A DNA stretch of 64,000 nucleotides from Charina bottae (Eukaryota; Chordata; Lepidosauria; Squamata; Charinaidae), in contig JALMGJ010000006.1 of assembly GCA_023362775.1 (NCBI GenBank), positions 57,681,001 through 57,745,000 of the forward strand, written 5' to 3'. Below, piece by piece: positions 1-12,119 of this stretch. Position numbers and translations under genes: made by a program. Numbering within the stretch: position 1 is the stretch's first letter; each line of letters starts with the position of its first letter. A model generated the notes under the pieces. It had not been told where the DNA came from, did not search any database, and saw only the letters and a program-made list of their open reading frames with translations.

Positions 1-388
1 AGTCTACATTTATGTTTTATAATACATTTCACATTGAAGTATATATTTAAATCCCTATTTCTTTACATCCTTATACATCCAATTCTAATAGAATATTTTT
101 CCATTTATATATCCCCTTAAATATAATTCTAATTTAAATTTAATCTGTAACATCAACATGTATTTATATTTCTGATTTTAGAGCTTTGTATCCTTCACTT
201 AAAATATCAAATTTTTATACATACCTTCAATACATTTTCTCATACCAATTTTTAATATTTAATATTCCCAACAATTATATTACTAGTTTAAACTTAATTT
301 GCATTCATAAAGTAATCTATTTCCAGTTAGAATCCATGGTTTTTTTATGACCTTATATCCCTTCATATCTTCTTTTGAGATCTTCTAT

Positions 389-801
389 TCAAGTTATACC
401 AAAGTTATAATATATAAACTGTTTTGTCATCTGTCTCATGTAAAATGTCAAGGTATTTTTCTGGACTTTTCTTTGTCTGGCACTACATTTGTTCTGGACC
501 TTTCTTTGTCTGGCACTAGGTAAATCAATTCTAAAATATTTATCAGTTTCTAAATTCGAATCTCTTTCTCTTTCTCTCAGCTGTAACAAGGTATTTAAAA
601 TCTCTTTCTCCCTCTTCTCTATTTCAGTGGCAACCCCTTTTTGTTTGATATATGTCATAACCTCTTGATTCAGATTCTATCTTTTGTATCTGACCCTGCA
701 TATCAAACAAGAGACTTTTCAGTGTTTCTTTAATTCTTGAAATGCTTCTCTAATCTCCTGTTTAAAGTCTTGAATCAACTCTCCTATTGTATTTGCCATC
801 A
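389..801 (-). pseudogene. Broken ORF1-like coiled-coil gene of retroposon copy A
   Basis: The minus-strand frame begins near 801 with M-A-N-T-I-G-E-L and a charged heptad-like stretch rich in K, E and Q. It meets a stop within about 30 codons, then reopens in a shifted frame to 389. The downstream part contains two tandem copies of S-A-R-Q-R-K-V-Q, visible in the DNA as a direct repeat around 467-520. The C-terminal F-Y-M-R..Y-N-F-G-I-T matches the end of the ORF at 20795-21157. No RRM or C-terminal domain of a normal L1 ORF1 is present, and no RT follows. Confidence 0.45.
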
Positions 802-1191
802 TGACGTCTCCTCTACACTCCAGCACACAGAGTAGATTCTGTAGACACAACAAAGGAATTTCCCAGGGGGAAGGTAAACAGCTACTCCACTCAAATGGAA
901 AATTACCAACAGGATCTAATAGGTTCCAAATATAAAAAAGGATTGTTGCCTAAATACAAAAGGCTGTTAGAAAAAGAAAAGAAAAAACCCAATATACAAA
1001 AATAGGAAAGAGAGAAGTACTTCAAACAGTTTGTATTCAATACAAAAAATAAAAATAAAAAAAATTCAGCCACTATAGAAAAAGGAAAAAGAAGCAGGTT
1101 CACTAATAATTAATCCAATAAGATATATTCAATAAAAACTCAGCCACTGTATATAAAAATTTTCAAATCACTAGTCATTAATCCAATAAAG

Positions 1192-1463
1192 CAGGGCTTT
1201 CCAAAGTTTTCCCGCGGCGACACAGCAACCGCCATTGGTGTGTCGCCGCGGGAAAACCCGGAAGTGCTCGCCGTTGCAGCAGCGCGCAAAAACCCGGAAG
1301 CGCTGCTGCCGCTTTCAGGTTTTTGCGCACCGCCATTGGTGTGTAGCCGCGGGAAAACCCAGAAGCGCTGATGATGATCAGCACTTCCGGGTTGTGTGGT
1401 GACACACCAGACTGTGTGTGGCGACACACTTTTGTGTCGCGACACACAGTTTGGAAAGCTCTG
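1192..1463. mobile_element. hAT-like MITE 1 with perfect 8-bp target duplication
   Basis: The element starts CAGGGCTTTCC and ends GGAAAGCTCTG, giving inverted termini with the CAG...CTG ends typical of hAT elements. It is flanked by the identical 8-mer CAATAAAG at 1184-1191 and 1464-1471. The interior is GC-rich and CpG-rich, self-complementary and full of short inverted blocks (TGTGTCGC, CCGGAAGCGCTG). It has no transposase, so mobilisation by a hAT transposase in trans is inferred. Three relatives lie at 3774, 12929 and 35189. Confidence 0.85.
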
Positions 1464-2018
1464 CAATAAAGGGTTTGAAGAAAGTTTATATTTCCAAGTA
1501 GGAGGCAAACCACTCTAGTAAAATAAAAAAATGAAGACGTTTCACTGTATTTCAGAATGCAAAATCCATCTCAATCTTCCACCACAAATATCACAGCAAA
1601 GAAAGCAATAAAAAAATTACCAACATTTTGAGCATTGTCCAAGGATAGACTTTAGATAATAATAAGGCAATATGAACTAAAAAGAAAAGTAAAATAAAAG
1701 TGATCTAAAAGTCGGTTTCTTGCGCTTGTGTCTCTATTAGGAGACTTACGGTTCCCTGAAGAGCCGGCTGGCTTCTCTCGCCATTCTCTCCGCTTCCACC
1801 CCCCGCTCTTTCCGTGGTGGAAAACAGCCAAAAGAGCAGAGGGGAGCCATTTTAATGGCTTCATGAGTAATCTTCTGCCCCCCCACCCGTCTGGGGAGAG
1901 ACACCGGTGGTCTTTCACCTTCTGGGGACCACCGCAAACAGGGAAAAGTTAGCCAGGTTCTCAGAACTCTGAGAAGCTCCGACTTATCGCGCTGCAATTC
2001 CGACCGGAAGTTCCCCTT

Positions 2019-2327
2019 ACATTATATTCTCAATGATCACTTATTATTATGGGATTGGATCCAAAATGGCTTGCTTAATCATTGTGTTTTAGTTCCATTG
2101 AAATAAATGGGATCAGTTTTAATTGTTATTCCTTCAGTGGGACTAAAGAATGATCAATGAATTCAACCTTTTCCTGGCTTCTTTTAAGGGGAATATATTT
2201 CTTGCAAAATGCATGAGAAGTTGTGATATTTGAAGGAATTGTAATCCTGGAATGTTAATCTATTTCACATTCTTCTCTGAACATTTTCTCTCCAGCTGAT
2301 CCAAAACTTTGCATAACAGATTGAAAG
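2019..2327. other. AT-rich stretch without recognisable feature
   Basis: No ORF of note, no tRNA-like box and no repeat terminus is visible between the retroposon's 5' end and the following SINE. Confidence 0.4.
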
Positions 2328-2534
2328 CCAATGTGATGTAGTGGTTAAGGTGTTGGCCTGGCACTGGGGAGACCAGATTCAAGTCTACTTTCAGCCATGG
2401 AGGCTCATTGGTTGACCTGGAGCCAGTCACTCTCTTTTAGCCCAACTACTTCACAGGATACTTCTTGGGAGGAAAAATAGGAGAAGGGAGAGGTATGTAC
2501 AAAGTCTTGAGTTCCTGAGTGAAAAGCTGGATAT
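2328..2534 (+). mobile_element. tRNA-derived SINE (diverged)
   Basis: The head (GTGATGTAGTGGTTAAGG, then a degenerate B box around AGATTCAAGTC) matches the other tRNA-headed SINEs here. It is followed by the conserved CCAGTCACTCTC block and a body ending in GGATATAAATC. The 3' end runs directly into an (AAATC)n/(AATC)n repeat. The divergence suggests an old copy. Confidence 0.6.
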
Positions 2535-2555
2535 AAATCAAATCAAATCAAATCA

Positions 2556-2597
<42 letters not shown>

Positions 2598-2598
2598 C
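2535..2598. repeat. (AAATC)n then (AATC)n microsatellite
   Basis: A pentanucleotide run changes into a tetranucleotide run of about ten units. It is probably an expanded SINE 3' tail, because it begins exactly where the SINE's ATAAATC end stops. Confidence 0.9.
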
Positions 2599-2644
2599 AT
2601 TGTTGGCAAAAATTGTATTTATATTTTATCCTTCTTATTTTAAT

Positions 2645-2733
2645 AAATTATCTTATTGTAAACCGCCCAGAGTCCCTCCTGAGGAGGGAGATGGGTGGTG
2701 ATAGAAATTTGATAAATAAATAAATAAATAAAA
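2645..2733 (+). mobile_element. L2-type LINE 3' tail fragment
   Basis: TTGTAAACCGCCCAGAGTCC, then GAGATGGGTGGTGATAGAAA and an (AAATA)-type tail, match the 3' ends of the two large L2-type copies at 17.6 and 61.95 kb. Only the tail is present, as expected for severe 5' truncation during target-primed reverse transcription. Confidence 0.75.
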
Positions 2734-2738
2734 ATTCC

Positions 2739-3558
2739 TTAAGATAAGTACAATATAATTATGCTCAGCCTCATGCCCTCAAAGTCCCAATACATCTGTA
2801 GGACATCTGGTTGGACAAAGCTAGCATACAGTACCTGCTTCCATGTTCTCATATTAGCCATGTACTTAAGGAACATTCTCCTGTACATTGCATAAATAGC
2901 TGCAATTATTTCTAGACATTTATGGAGGGAAAGTAGGTAGCCTAAACAAAATTTAGCCAAGGAGGCACTCTTTATTTGTGTTTTTATGTCAGCAAACATT
3001 GATTGGAGCGAGCATCTGCATGCTGCAAATTAGGTCGAGTTCTAATTTTAAATCTAATTTTCTGATTGTTCATACCTAATTTCTAAAGTTTGCAGCAGAC
3101 TAAGTCTGAGTCAAAATAGATTTAATTCTCCAAATGGTTTGACCACCTTGGTTTGGAAACCTTTTCATTATAACAGCTGTTATTATTATTTTTAAATATT
3201 AATTTAACTGAAATTGTACAAGTTTCCTCCTTCAGAATACTGAGCCCTCTACTCATCTCACATTGATATGCACACACAGCTTTCATTAACATTAATAGCA
3301 GTTACACAAAGATATCAAGGGAACAATATAATTCTTTAAATGATAGCATTTCAAGCCTAAACAGATGAGGCTATTAGTAGAATATATGTGCTTTTATTTA
3401 TATTTCTGCATCTTGATTATGGAAATGTGGGTCTATTACCTCCCAAGATATACTAATTTATGCTGTGTTTCTCAGAAGGATTGCATTTAGTTATTTATTA
3501 GTGGTCAGGCATGGAAAAGTTTTAAAAGATGAATGAAAAAGAAATCTTGTTAGTTAAT
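2739..3558. other. Unique AT-rich DNA
   Basis: No repeat family, exon-like ORF or RNA gene is recognised. A small minus ORF at 2739-2999 has no recognisable motif. Confidence 0.4.
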
Positions 3559-3561
3559 GTG

Positions 3562-3613
3562 AAGGAGAAGGAGAAGGAGAAGGAGAAGGAGAAGGAGAAG
3601 GAGAAGGAGAAGA
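3562..3613. repeat. (GGAGAA)n microsatellite
   Basis: About eight GGAGAA units. The same motif forms a longer array at 34374-34470. Confidence 0.9.
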
Positions 3614-3773
3614 CAACAGTAAAGGGCCACCTACCAGACTGGCAGCAGTTTTTTTCTTACATTCAGAATGATTCTTAGTCTCTGAACATGTGTATTGACT
3701 CCCCCCGCCCCCAACTAACTCAAGCCAACTGGCTGCTGTTTTATAGGCTAATGCCCTCTCCAGTTCTTTAGGG

Positions 3774-3981
3774 CAGTGCTTTCCAAACTGCCGCCATTGG
3801 TGTGCACGGTGGTGGCGGCAGCGGCAGCAGCCTCGCTAAACTGTGGAAGCGCTGATGGCGCACTGATGCCGCCGCTGTGCACACTGCCGCCCCACACGCC
3901 CCCGCCCCGCCGCTTCGCGACACACTAAACTGTGTGTTGCAACACACTAAAGTGTCACGACACACAGTTTGGAAAGCTATG
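3774..3981. mobile_element. hAT-like MITE 2
   Basis: Begins CAGTGCTTTCCAAACTG and ends CAGTTTGGAAAGCTATG, the same termini as MITE 1 with one decayed end base. The flanking octamers CTTTAGGG (3766-3773) and CTCTAGGG (3982-3989) agree at 7 of 8 positions, consistent with a hAT 8-bp target duplication. The interior is GC-rich and simple (GGTGGCGGCAGCGGCAGC). No coding capacity. Confidence 0.8.
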
Positions 3982-3989
3982 CTCTAGGG

Positions 3990-5177
3990 CTTGTATACAT
4001 AAAGGGGGAAAAATACAAGAGATTGGAGTATTCAAAATAATGTAACCCAAAGGGGCATAGAACACAGGGTGTTTTGTTTTGAGCTTATTTCTTTGAATCT
4101 CTGGAATTACCCCTGCAGACTTGGACTAACCTAGCAGTCTTCTCTTCCCTTTAAGTATCTATCCTTTGAATCCCTGACTTCAGCTTCTCAGGCTGTGTTC
4201 TTTGGTTACATGCCTTGGACAGGCCATTCTGATATGTCTGAGCAAAATAACAACTGCTTGCCAGTTCTGACAACAAATAAGAACTGTTGCAAGGATGTGC
4301 TGGTTCATGCAGTGACAAACTAAAATGACCAAATGCAAGTTGTTAAATGCAAATGGTAAAAATAATAACTGATTGTTTTACATTTTAAACTTGCTTAAAT
4401 TGCAGTGCCATCTTAACACTATGAATAAAATACACCTTATTTCAGTCTGAATGCATTCTACATTTTAAAAGTAAAAAAAGAAACATTTCCAATCATAACT
4501 AAGAGTTTTCGAGTCCTTAACAAATGGTTTACTATTTACTAAATTTTCTTGCAGCACTGTCCTTTTCATCAGAAGTGTGCAGAATAATCCTAGAAAAGGA
4601 GCATTATGTATACATTCAGCTATTGTAGGTAGGCGGTAGTAGAAGGACTGTCAGAAATAACTATGGTGATGGTAAACAGAGCTGTTGTTCATCATTCTTG
4701 CACTGATGGGCATCATTCGATGTTGGCTACCTTCTTCATGATAAAACTACAACATGTTTTTGAAAATAGTAAGAAAAAAGATGCTGCTAGGAGCATCCAC
4801 ATGCCACACCATCCTATGTTTTCTCACCAATTCTTTTTGCCAGTGTCCCTTTCACTTGTGTTTCACTCAGCATTTATAAGGGGCCATGGACCAATTCTGC
4901 AGCCTAGTCCCTGTCATACCACTGCTTTCTCCATTGCATGGATAGTATGGGCCAGGTCCATAGGTTCATGATCTTGGGGAAAAGCCTAGAGGAGGTTGTT
5001 CTTCCACCTCATCATTTTACAGTATGTATTCCACACAGAGGGAGTCAGTCCAGAAGTTCATGGCATGACCTGGGTTGGTCAGCAAATAAAACTATTTTGA
5101 AAGTAGAACAAAAGCTCACATGTACTGCCCTGATTTCTACAAAGGCAGGTAATTCTGTCACATTAAAAAGTACATCC
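3990..5177. other. Unique AT-rich DNA
   Basis: Overlapping plus ORFs at 4663-4971 and 4938-5198 have no recognisable domains and are ordinary in length for chance. Nothing else is recognised. Confidence 0.4.
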
Positions 5178-5228
5178 AATTATTTATTTATTATTTAAAT
5201 TTATATGACCGCCCAACTCCCCCAATTA
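5178..5228 (-). mobile_element. L2-type LINE 3' tail fragment, antisense
   Basis: ATTTATTTATTATTTAAATTTATATGACCGCCC is the reverse complement of the L2-type tail (GGGCGGTCATATAAATTT plus AAATA units). Confidence 0.6.
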
Positions 5229-8200
5229 ATAATTTTGGGAAGTGTTTAAGGTTTGCGCCCCCTGTTTTCCATGGCTGCAGATTATGCTACTCTGATTTAA
5301 AACAAGAGGGCCCATTTAAAGATGCATATGTAGAGTAATGGGCCATGCTAATTTTGTAGTATGTCCAAACAGATAAGTAGAACTACAGGGAGTTGTGCAG
5401 AAAAGGAAGGCAGAAAATATCATTGCATTCCAAGCACTGAGGAATAGGGTTCTTCCTACTGGTCATAAGACAGTTGCTTCTTGTTTACAAAAGTTGGAAA
5501 AGCTCCCCAGAGAGCCGGTCACTTGAATGACACAGTTAGCAACAGAGAAAGTAGCTTGGAATATATTGTGATAGCATTAGGTCACTTAAGAAGAATATTC
5601 AAACGGGCAGAAGTAATTGGGCCAAGGGTTTATGGATTCAGGTCTGTATACAGTCAAAACAAAGCACAGTATGATTGCAGAAGCCAAGCCTGGATTTTTC
5701 TCCCCATTTCCTCCCACCCCATTCGACGCAATAAATGCAGACAGGAGAGGAAAAAGCTGAAAATAAAATCATCAGATGAGGCCTAATGTTATGCATGATG
5801 GTGATTGCCAATAAAAATCAATAACCAGCAAAGTTAATACAATAGAATAATTGACTATCATAAAATCAGTCAACTGTATTAAATTAGAAGATAGGCAAAG
5901 TTTGACGTTACCAGAGGCCAAAACGGTAGCAGCAATATAATAGCAACCTTTCTCTTTTAAATACCACAATTTTAATACATGTGCTATATAAAGAAAACAA
6001 AGAGTGACAGCTCAGGACCAGTTATCAAGCGTGCTTTCACCATCATCTACCCTAGTTTGGAGAAAATTGATTTTATTTAAAACATGTGTATGGCTGCCCA
6101 AGTAAACTAAAATGATTCTGATGAGAGTTGTGGTAAGACATAGAAGTTGCAAGGATCAATATTCGAAAAACGTTTGAAGACAGGAACAGAAGTCATAACA
6201 CTAGAAATAAGACCATCAATTCTACTATGTTCACTCAGTGCTCTTTTTCTATATATTGTATTAGGGCTGTGCACACTTCGAAACTGATTTGGAAGAAGCT
6301 CTTCAAACTACATGGGCACAGCATCTCCCTGCTATTAATGAAAGAAGCCTGACAAACAGTTGCAGATGCTTTAAGCAGTTGGCACTAATATTAGTGTGAT
6401 TCGTACATCTTTTTTTTGGCCTCCTGAAGATTCTGTAGCCTGGGTGTATTGGCCAACATGATGGGAACGTTCTTCCCAATACAAACATAATTTGGGGGGA
6501 AGAAAATCAAAATGAAGAACTAGCATCCAGGAAACAGGTTGAACATAAGTTTTATTTTATGGCTGACACACATATTAAGGCATAGTTTGCTCAATCATGT
6601 TTTTTTTAATAATCCACTATTAGCTGGGTTCATACAATATTCTAAACTAAAACAAAATAAACACATTATTGCTTACCATAATGTATAAAACAGGGATAAA
6701 ATATCTGATTCCAAATAATTTCTTCATGTAGATGCATAGCACTTCTTTTGGTCTCTGAGTATGTCACAGCTTTCCTTGATCATGCATAATCTGAAAGCAC
6801 ATCATTTCTTTACTACAGTTATTTTGACACCATTCTGCAGCAAGAGCAAAGGCTTGATAAGAAGAAATACTGTAGATATGCCAACATTTGAGGAACACTA
6901 AGATTTGTAGTGGATGGTGTTATTATTGCTTTTTTTCAGTTTATATGGTTGTAATTCTTTAGTGTCTTAATTTTTTGTCTGATGATTGAAGGCCATTTGT
7001 GTCCAATCACTTCAATTGCTCCTGTGGGAATAAAGTGATATAGAAACATTAGTATGTAAACAAAAGCAATCAAACAAACAAATATGTGGTTTTTTCAGAG
7101 TGGGGCAGGGGCTGGTAAAAGTTATCTTATTCTAGTAACCATGCATAACCAGATTTCTGGTTCACACACACATACAGTACACACAGAGTTCTGCAAAATA
7201 GATCTTAGTACAAAATTATACCCTTAAAATTAAATAAATTGAAGCATAAGGTTGATTATATTTTTAATCCACTCAGTAATGAACGTTCCTTGGATAGACT
7301 ACAAAAACCAGTAGGAGGACAAGAACATCGAAATAAAAGACAGGAAAATTCAGCAGCAGCTGAAGAATGTAAAATACCCATTTGGTACTAGCCTCCAAAC
7401 CATCTGGGAGAAAAGAAATATAATTGCATTGCACTGAAAACAGAATAATTTGATAATTTGATCATAATAATAATTTGATCATAATAATTTGATCATAATA
7501 ATTAAAATAATTCTCTTTGATTGAAAACAGAATAATTTGAATATCAGGGAGGAAGGCATTCTACTGTCATGATACCACAGCTGAGAATTCTCTCTCTATT
7601 GTAATGCCCTACTTAACTTCACATATCAGAGACATCTGGAGGAGCATCTTCAAAGATAACCTACAGATCTGTCATATTTACAATTAGTTATTCTAGACTC
7701 AACTTCTTTGTGCCTCAAAGTTACACTTTGAACCTGGTGCAAAAATGGATTGGGAGTCAGCATAGTTGATCAAACGTTGGCATCAAATGATCAAATTGAA
7801 CAATCCCAATTAATTACCCAGCGTACCTACCTACCTTCTCCAAATAAGGTCATGATTGATACATCAGCCCAAACTGATTTCAGATGCTCCTGGTCACCAA
7901 ACACCACTTCCTCTAGTAAGCAACCTTAAATTATGAATCAAATGCCCCAAATTTGTTGAACAACAGGGGATTAAACTGGTCACCAATCAACAATGCCATC
8001 TTGTCTAGAATGAGTTTTGTTTTATTAACCCTCATCCACTCAACTATCTTGCTCAGGCATTGTCTCATTTGAATCATACAAATACAGTAGAAGAGAAAGC
8101 AAGTGCCATAATCTACATGATCTAGCAATTTCAATATATTTAGAGTAAAAGATTTGTTTTGATGTCAGACTTGAATACAGGCTTAGTTAGCCTAAGTAAT

Positions 8201-8430
8201 CTTCATTTCAGCAATGTAATTTAAAAGATGGAAATGGAATCATTTTGCAGCTGTTATTAAAAAGTTGGGAGTCATACATCTTTTCTGAAAATCATCCAAA
8301 TTTCCGAGTAGATGAACTTCTCCAGGAAACTGGTTTAATATCTGACTGCAAACCATGATCAGATCCTGGTTGTATATATGTCTTTTCAAATACTGAACCA
8401 TAGTTTACTGATGCATATAATAAAGGCGGG
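5229..8430. other. Unique AT-rich DNA
   Basis: No recognisable gene or repeat family in about 3.2 kb. A short local tandem made of TTTGATCATAATAA units lies at about 7448-7503. ORFs at 5481-5786 and 7931-8134 show no domain or codon signal that I can identify. Confidence 0.4.
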
Positions 8431-8431
8431 A

Positions 8432-8438
8432 TGAAAAT

Positions 8439-8483
<45 letters not shown>
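8432..8483. repeat. (CTAA)n microsatellite
   Basis: About thirteen perfect CTAA/AACT units, preceded by TAATAAAGGCGGGATGAAAATTAA, which resembles the L2/SINE tail sequence seen elsewhere. It may be an expanded retroposon tail. Confidence 0.9.
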
Positions 8484-8689
8484 GTGGCGTAAAAAAAAGA
8501 CCTTGCAAGTTTTCCACACAATGTGCCAGAGAAAGTTGCTGGGAAGAAGAGAGAAATTTTTTTGGACACAATGCATCTTATGTTTGAAGTGGGACAGGAA
8601 ATCGATCATACCATTTCCATTTACAGTATACTGCAAGACAGTCTTTATCAGGAGTGGACATCTTTTGCTGACCTTGACATTATTATTTT

Positions 8690-8836
8690 TTTTAGATTTT
8701 TTTATCCCACCTTTATTATTTTTAAAAATAACTCAAGGTGGCGAACATACCTAGTACTCCTTCCTCCTCCTATTTTCCCCACAACAACAACCCTGTGGGG
8801 TGAGTTGAGCTGAGAGAGAGTGACTGGCCCTCCAGA
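8690..8836 (-). mobile_element. tRNA-headed SINE, 3' half, antisense
   Basis: The segment from TTTTTATCCCACC to GACTGGCC is the reverse complement of the 3' body of the SINE at 23540-23790 (AACTCAAGGTGGCGAACATACC, CCTCCTCCTATTTTCCC, ACAACAACAACCCTGTG, GAGAGAGTGACTGGCC). The tRNA head is missing, so the copy is 5'-truncated. Confidence 0.8.
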
Positions 8837-11800
8837 TTCTTTCTAGTACTAAATAATGCTCTACCTTCTTTCTGATTCCAAATATCTACTCCTTACCAGA
8901 TCTCTTGTTGTCTTATAAGCAATAGGTTGGAAAAATAAAGAAGCAAACATGCATATGTCTTGGTTGGGCTGAATTGTCAGTGTTTAGGCAAATCTTTAAA
9001 GGTTGGTTTCTACTAATTTCAGAGCAGAACTAGAGAACCAGGTAGAAATTCCTGAACAGAAACAAAACAGTTACAAAGATTATTGTAGGATGAGAAATTT
9101 ATTAATTGCAGAAAGGACCATCTGATGTGGTGCTGAAATCTGACCCAGTACTTACAACTCCAAACTGGCGAACACTTTCAAGTCAGAAAGACAGGCAGGC
9201 AATATTTTCATCTGCAGAAGACTGACATATTCCTGTAGGGCATGAGTTATGTTTTATATTTTTTTCTTATTCTCTTCCGTTTGCATTGACATTAGCTATG
9301 CAATATTTATGCTGTAGTGGTGCCCAGAAAATCCCAGCCACAGCACCACTATAAATTAAATAGTATTGAACAATATTGACTACACTTAGTGAATTGAATA
9401 CACCCAGGTTTTAGAATAGAAAGTAATTTGTTGTATTTTTCTACTCCCCCTCCCCCCATGCACATATAGTCTCCATGTAGTCTTGCAGTTATAAGTATTC
9501 ATAAATCATACGCAAGAGGCTAGTAGTAAGTGATGTGGCTGTTTGATCAATGCAGTAGTTGCAGCCTGTGAGCGCTAAAACAATTCTTCCATTGACATTT
9601 AGAAACTGCACAGGTTGAAACGAGGTTTCTTGGGAGCTGTTACTTATATTCTATACCAAATATGCCATAAAACTGCTAATATAAGATTCCAAGAGTTTTG
9701 CTTATGCAACTCACCTTGTACAAAGAGCTCCAAATAATAACTGAATTATGGAACTGAAAGGCACATGAAAATCCAGCTTCTACCCTCACCCCCACCAGCA
9801 CATCCCTTTCCAGGACTCACACTTTGAATGAATGAATACATAAATAGGAATGACACTATACTAGGTAAACCTTAATCCTTATTGTGAATACTACTACATC
9901 CTCCATTCCCTATTTCTGCATGTTAATATGAGCATCTGAAAAGAAATGTCTTATGTGTGATGGTTTCTACTTGATAAGAACCCCCAAAGTGCCCACAAAG
10001 GTATTTCCTTTGCAAATATCCTCATCAGTGGTTTAACATCAGGGGGACAATTGGCAAGATCTGGAGTGCTCTGCTTACATGTCTCAGGTTTGAAGATTGG
10101 ACTTATTATACACTAAAATCTATCTTGCAGTTTGTCAAAATACTTCTTCTACAAGGAGAAAAAAGTTTTCTTCCAAGAGATTTTTTCTTGCTGGCATAAG
10201 ATTCTATTCTTAAACCATCCGATGATACATACATGGCAAAAATATGCATTGGGGTGTCATGATACAAGCTTTGCTCATTCAATTTTTGCATTGTGACTCA
10301 TGCACAAGTTTGTAAGGGGAGCAGTTTGCATCTCCTTTCCTCCCTCTCCGCTTTCACCCCACAGCGTCTCTGCACGGTGGTGTTTTTGAGCTTCGTTTAT
10401 TGTTGAAGATGGGAAGGATGTCACTGCTGATTATATTGTTTTTTATTATATGTCTTTCCATCATTCTGAAACCTCCCTAGCTGCCCACACTTCCCAATCA
10501 TAGACATCCTAATAAGAGGCATTCCCTTATGATATCTTTCCTTGAGTTTTAATTAACATTGGATTGAAGTGGGGGCTTAACATTTACAGAAGTTTTTAAT
10601 CCTTTTAAAAGAGGCAGGTTTGTCTTTGCCATTTCTAAAAGGAACAGCTGCCTTTTGAAGCAAGAAACTGGGGGTAGGGAGCAAGGACCATTTATCTTTA
10701 TGGTGACTTTTCTTTTTGTGATAGTGTGCATGAGTGGGATCCCTCCTCCAGATGTCTTTTCTTTTGGAGAAAGAGAAAGGGAAAAAAACCCAAATAGGCA
10801 CAAAGGTTACAGGAGATCCTGCACCACTGACAGCATCACCCACTTCCATTCATTTTTCAAAGAGATGAGCCTTGCTTTTACTTTCTTTAAATTCTGTGAG
10901 GAATTTTGCTCTTCTCTGCTTTTGGCTCACTTCCAGTTGGCCTTTTGCCTTTCACCGAGTGACTAAAGCAGGGCAAATGTTCAGCCCAGCACTAAGCCTA
11001 ACTAAAGTGTGGGGAACCAAGGAAACTTGGAGATGGCATGAGTATGCAATAACAGACAGGATATTCTAAATAACTCCCAAAGCATCACATGAGTATTCCC
11101 CCAACATTTTCTTTTCCTTTGGAAGAAATATTGAAAACTCTTGTATCAAATTGAATGAGAACTGGTAGAAAAATGTACAAAATTGTTCTACACAGCAGTA
11201 ATTTAAACAATCAGCTAATACACTATACTGTTTTCATATGTTGATTCCATACAGCTGGGAGGACAGTATCATCTGGTTGCTCCATGCTTGTGTTCCAAGG
11301 AAACCAAGAGTAAAATAGCATGAAATCAGGACATTCTGAAATCCTGCTCTGACCCGTGTTATAAGTGCATTATAAACATAACAGACTTCTCTATAATAAC
11401 ACCTTCACTTTGGACTTCAATGAAATAATGCAGCACTCACATTGCTGGGTCAGATTTTGTAATAAATCATCCTGTTTCCTCCATAAAGACTAGCAAAGAA
11501 AGCGTTTTTTGCAAGGTGCCTCCAAAGAACAATGGAATGGTTAGCCAAAGGCCAGACATTTCCCAGCACAGTCAGCAGCGGGTGTAAATTCTAATGCTAG
11601 TCGATGACTTGTTTTTACAGGCTTTGGGAGAAGAAACTACAGAGCATGTAGCTGTTAATAAGGAACACTATAATGGATTAATAATTTACGTGCCCATGAG
11701 GTAATAGGCTGAGCACATCCAGACTATAAGAAGAGCGGGACATGCTCTGCACTCGTTCAAAGGCACAGGGACTATGTTACCGTTATTACAGAAAATTAGA

Positions 11801-11970
11801 CAGTACATTGAATAACAGTTAAATATACCATCTCTTGCTATGACAAGTAATTAAACCCAAGAAAGGGTTCCCTATAGATATTGCTGCCATAAGTAAGGAG
11901 AAAAACGTCAAGGGGGAAATATTTGAAAATACATTGTTTATAAGTATAGTACAGCAACTTTGTAAAGAAG
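8837..11970. other. Unique AT-rich DNA
   Basis: No recognised element. A short perfect hairpin (TAGTGGTGC...GCACCACTA) occurs around 9317-9352. ORFs near 10549-10966 overlap on both strands and have no identifiable domain. Confidence 0.4.
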
Positions 11971-12119
11971 AAATTTATTTATTAAATATATATACTATAT
12001 AAAACACAGAAACAGAACAATAGCAAATGCATGCAGACTGGTGGACACAATTTATCACTGAGCATCCTTTGGCACAACATTTCTTTCTGGGAACTGATCT
12101 CCTAAGAAAACCCGTATAC

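Larger units (their letters stand above)
1..2018 (-). mobile_element. L1-like ORF1-only retroposon, copy A (3' end beyond the window)
   Basis: On the minus strand this starts near 2018 with a GC-rich leader and runs leftward through a short coiled-coil ORF into an AT-rich 3' region that leaves the window. It aligns by eye with 19827-22130 along its whole length: leader, the ORF ending in F-Y-M-R then N-F-G-I-T, and the AT-rich tail. The minus ORF starts near 801 as M-A-N-T-I-G-E-L, like an L1 ORF1 coiled-coil N-terminus, and is broken by stops. A later open piece at 389-658 carries a duplicated S-A-R-Q-R-K-V-Q motif. A hAT-like MITE interrupts the element at 1192-1463. The L1 relationship is inferred from ORF type and the A-rich end of copy B. 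Confidence 0.6.

Noticed and set aside
903..1103. Phenylalanine-rich minus ORF (66 codons)
   Set aside because: Lies in AT-rich leader sequence of the retroposon copy A; composition explains it.
1140..1513. Overlapping minus ORFs of 122 and 111 codons
   Set aside because: They run through the palindromic, CpG-rich hAT-like MITE and its flanks; similar frames arise in MITE 3 for the same reason. No protein domain.
4663..5198. Overlapping plus ORFs as a host gene
   Set aside because: No splice signals, codon bias or recognisable domain; length is ordinary for chance.
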